Positions 6,874 to 8,417 of a stretch of DNA of 8,417 nucleotides are shown piece after piece. Where the stretch lies: positions 1 through 8,417 of the forward strand of contig SBBP01000153.1 in assembly GCA_005239655.1 (NCBI GenBank), written 5' to 3'. The translations under genes were made by a program, and so were the position numbers. The stretch's first letter is position 1. Every line of letters starts with the position of its first letter. The DNA comes from Candidatus Microgenomatus auricola. GTDB lineage: Bacteria; Patescibacteriota; Patescibacteriia; UBA9570; XYC2-FULL-38-9. Below the pieces are notes generated by a model, which made no database searches, was not told the DNA's origin, and saw only the letters and a list, made by a program, of their open reading frames with translations.

Positions 6874-6889
6874 TGAATTTATGAATTCA
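6874..6889. repeat. AU-rich inverted repeat in the rpmA leader
   Basis: TGAATT-TATG-AATTCA is a perfect 6-bp inverted repeat with a 4-nt loop, 5 bp upstream of the rpmA ATG and inside its predicted leader. It holds only one G-C pair per arm, so any RNA hairpin would be weak. It may be chance in AT-rich sequence. Confidence 0.25.
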
Positions 6890-6906
6890 AAAATAAATCA
6901 AGACGA

Positions 6907-6935
6907 ACTATACATTCTCTGCGTGAATGCGTCAA
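6907..6935 (-). promoter_or_regulatory. Sigma-70-type promoter of rpmA
   Basis: Read on the minus strand, TTGACG (6935-6930) is followed by 17 bp and TATAGT (6912-6907). Both hexamers are one base from consensus with ideal spacing. The predicted start near 6900 leaves a leader of about 30 nt to the ATG at 6869. The -35 directly abuts the TAG stop (6938-6936) of the upstream pilus-operon gene. Confidence 0.78.
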
Positions 6936-7277
6936 CTAGTGCGAAACAAAAGGATTTTTTATTGTTTCCGCACCCGATGAGAAATTTTCACCCGTACTCA
7001 TTTTTTTTGTATGCACTTCGACAATCTGCTGGTAGGAGCGGAGATTGACTGTTTTTGGCACCGCATGAATCATTTCTGATTGAGCCGTGAGATCACCCGA
7101 AACGACTCGGTAGAAGTAGTTATAAAAGAAAAGAAGGAAGCCGATGAACAGTGCAATGACCGCGAACAAGAAAAGAATAAACGCATGCTGAATCAATAGC
7201 CGTTCAATGCCGAGTCGTCGAGCAAATGGTGTGTACGCCCGTGCGCGATGCAACGAGAGATGAGGAATGCGGATCAT
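6936..7277 (-). CDS. Small single-TM protein, last gene of pilus operon (possible PilP-position protein)
   Basis: I do not recognise this 113-residue protein by family signature. It has a basic cytoplasmic N-terminus (about 1-27, rich in Arg and His), one strong hydrophobic helix (about 32-56, FILFLFAVIALFIGF and following aromatics), and a short outer part of about 57 residues with VNLRSYQQIVEVHTKK (77-92) and a Lys-Asn-Pro-Phe (107-110) close to the C-terminus. Its ATG overlaps the pilO stop as ATGA, so it is almost surely co-translated with pilO. A TTG start at 7289 would add four codons but is less likely; GGAA lies about 7 nt before ATG 7277. In Proteobacteria the gene after pilO is pilP, a lipoprotein that binds the PilN/PilO pair. 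By position this one could take a similar role, but it lacks a lipobox and is much shorter. Confidence 0.75.
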   Translation of the reverse strand: MIRIPHLSLHRARAYTPFARRLGIERLLIQHAFILFLFAVIALFIGFLLFFYNYFYRVVSGDLTAQSEMIHAVPKTVNLRSYQQIVEVHTKKMSTGENFSSGAETIKNPFVSH

Positions 7278-7810
7278 AGGTGTTTCCAAAATGAAAGTGC
7301 TGAGATGGAGACGTTGTATTGATCAGTCACAAGACTCTGCTCTGTAATGCTGTAGCTCGTTGTGTTCAAATAAAAGCCGGCAGATTCAATGAATCCGATG
7401 AATTGTGTAATCTGATCCCAGCTACCGGATAGTGAAATATCAATCGGTATTTTCACTACCCCTTGTTGAACCACTCGTTGTCCAGTGAGTAGCGAAACGT
7501 GTTGTGTTGCACCAGTGCGCTCAGCGGCGTCTTCGAATACCTCAACAAACTCAATGACATGATCTTCCGGAAGAATCGTTTCTTCAAGAATGATTTCGCT
7601 ATCTAATTGCGGGAAATCTTTTTGATTAGAGATTTGCGCCAATGCCGCGTCTTCAAGTATGACGGTTTGTGCTTCTGTCTCCGACCATTCATGGTGCAGG
7701 TGAACCAGGGTTTGAAACTGTGGAATACAAATCAAAGCCACAATCACTACACAGAGCAACAGATTGATCCACAGGCCGAAGTAATTCAGATGGTGCATGC
7801 GCTTATTCAT
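7274..7810 (-). CDS. pilO: PilO-like type IV pilus inner-membrane assembly protein
   Basis: PilO pairs with PilN in the inner membrane and forms part of the alignment complex of type IV pilus machines. The 178-residue product has a short cytoplasmic start, one TM helix (about 11-31, FGLWINLLLCVVIVALICIP), a helical segment (about 36-65), and a C-terminal ferredoxin-like half. The latter shows VVKIPIDISLSGSWDQITQF (118-137) followed by IESAGFYLN and a final strand VSISALSFW, typical of PilO. ATG 7810 was chosen: it overlaps the pilN stop by 8 bp as ATGAATAA, whereas a start at 7855 would overlap pilN by 53 bp and put extra residues before the TM. A second in-frame ATG at 7798 is also possible. 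The assignment rests on topology, short motifs and position between pilN and the small protein; sequence identity to model PilO is likely low. Confidence 0.8.
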   Translation of the reverse strand: MNKRMHHLNYFGLWINLLLCVVIVALICIPQFQTLVHLHHEWSETEAQTVILEDAALAQISNQKDFPQLDSEIILEETILPEDHVIEFVEVFEDAAERTGATQHVSLLTGQRVVQQGVVKIPIDISLSGSWDQITQFIGFIESAGFYLNTTSYSITEQSLVTDQYNVSISALSFWKHL

Positions 7811-8351
7811 AACGAAAATTACTTGGTTCAAAACCCAGTTCAATTTGAAATTCAATATCAGACGGTTTCGTCAGTGCATCAAATGGAAAATTCGTGATTG
7901 TAAACACGGACGAATTTTGTAAGAGGTCACGAAGTAACTGTAATTCACTCCGTGTTGCGGCCATACCAGTAATAGTGATGTCTTGTGTATTGATGTTTGC
8001 AGTGATCTGTGACGTGATCACGCCATCAGGCAGCAGGGCGCTGATCGACTGCATGAGCTTAAGGATATTGATGTGCTGCTCCTGAATTGAGCCGACCACT
8101 TGAACCTTCTGGTTAATTTCATCGACATCATATGTCGTGCCCTGGAGTGACCGGTGTTGCAGTGTTTGTTGCGCTTGTGCTTCAGCTGATCGAATGATTG
8201 CCGTCAATCCGTGGTTCGCATTCCACAAAACGATTGCAGTGCTGGTGAGAAAGATATTCATCAACCCCACACCAATCGTCACCTGTTTCAAGACCATCCA
8301 ACGTTTTGTGTCCGCCTGAGCAGTTTTAGGGAGAAGGTTATAGTGATACAT
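7803..8351 (-). CDS. pilN: PilN-like type IV pilus inner-membrane assembly protein
   Basis: PilN links the cytoplasmic actin-like PilM to the periplasmic PilO. The 182-residue product begins MYHYNLLPK. The NLLP at 5-8 is the conserved PilN tail motif that docks into PilM. One TM helix follows (about 24-44), then a helical stretch (about 50-105) and a ferredoxin-like C-terminal domain. That domain contains LLPDGVITSQI (107-117), ITITGMAATRSELQLLRDLL (125-144) and IEFQIELGF (166-174), which fit the PilN family pattern. It starts 5 bp after the pilM stop and its own stop overlaps the pilO start, so the three genes form one operon. No clear Shine-Dalgarno site precedes the ATG (AAATCCT). Confidence 0.88.
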   Translation of the reverse strand: MYHYNLLPKTAQADTKRWMVLKQVTIGVGLMNIFLTSTAIVLWNANHGLTAIIRSAEAQAQQTLQHRSLQGTTYDVDEINQKVQVVGSIQEQHINILKLMQSISALLPDGVITSQITANINTQDITITGMAATRSELQLLRDLLQNSSVFTITNFPFDALTKPSDIEFQIELGFEPSNFRYE

Positions 8352-8356
8352 AGGAT

Positions 8357-8417
8357 TTAGAGTGGTGCAAACTCTCGAATGGCTAATCCGATCGCTGTTC
8401 CATACGACAGAAACTGC
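8357..8417 (-). CDS. pilM: PilM, C-terminal end only (gene runs out of the window)
   Basis: The last 19 codons of a minus-strand gene are visible, ending with TAA at 8359-8357. The peptide contains SYGTAIGLAIREF, which matches the usual end of PilM, the cytoplasmic actin-like ATPase-fold protein of type IV pilus assembly (typically ...ataiGLALR near the terminus). Its place 5 bp upstream of a PilN whose NLLP motif binds PilM supports the call strongly. The gene is cut by the window edge, not broken. Confidence 0.8.
   Translation of the reverse strand, partial: QFLSYGTAIGLAIREFAPL

Noticed and set aside
7811..7855. Longer pilO start at 7855
   Set aside because: It would overlap pilN by 53 bp; the ATG at 7810 gives the usual tight overlap and a short tail before the TM.
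1..8417. Recoded stops, CRISPR, tRNA/rRNA, IS elements or phage genes
   Set aside because: Several complete genes end in TGA, indicating TGA serves as a stop; no tandem repeats, RNA gene signatures, transposase motifs or terminal repeats were seen.

Overview
The window reads as an ordinary chromosomal housekeeping segment from a bacterium that is probably a member of the Candidate Phyla Radiation (Patescibacteria, perhaps a Parcubacteria-like lineage). The lineage call is an inference. It rests on very compact spacing (gaps of 4-90 bp, many overlaps), few good Shine-Dalgarno sites, a PEGA/beta-propeller membrane protein of a kind common in these genomes, divergent versions of MurA and PyrG, and a shortened ribosomal protein L9. 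TGA is used as a stop (murA, rplI, pilO), so there is no sign of the UGA-to-glycine code of some CPR groups. I see no mobile element, CRISPR array, tRNA or rRNA.

Layout. (1) 15-872, plus strand: rfbD/rmlD, the last enzyme of dTDP-L-rhamnose synthesis. (2) 877-1812, minus: a PEGA-domain membrane protein that converges on rfbD with 4 bp between the stops. (3) 1845-6500, plus: a tightly packed run murA - S41 (CtpA-type) protease - rplI (L9) - pyrG. A near-consensus promoter (TTGACT-N17-TATACT) sits directly upstream, and a long hairpin with U-tracts lies after pyrG. The murA/protease and rplI/pyrG junctions overlap, which suggests translational coupling. (4) 6591-6869, minus: rpmA (L27), with its own near-consensus promoter (TTGACG-N17-TATAGT). 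(5) 6936-8417, minus: the end of a type IV pilus assembly operon, pilM (last 19 codons only) - pilN - pilO - a small one-TM protein ending near an NPF motif.

How the genes fit together. rfbD and murA supply envelope polysaccharide and peptidoglycan precursors. The S41 protease is probably an envelope-anchored processing or quality-control enzyme. rplI and pyrG tie translation and CTP supply to the same transcript. The pilM/N/O set would form the inner-membrane alignment platform of a type IV pilus.

Nothing here amounts to a clearly new biological system. The points most worth a second look are the murA promoter, whose palindromic -10 overlaps the start region of the divergent PEGA gene; L9, which lacks about 7 residues of its rRNA-binding N-terminal hairpin; the unnamed small protein in the pilus operon; the 59-bp murA/protease overlap; and the 78-nt bidirectional hairpin between pyrG and rpmA.
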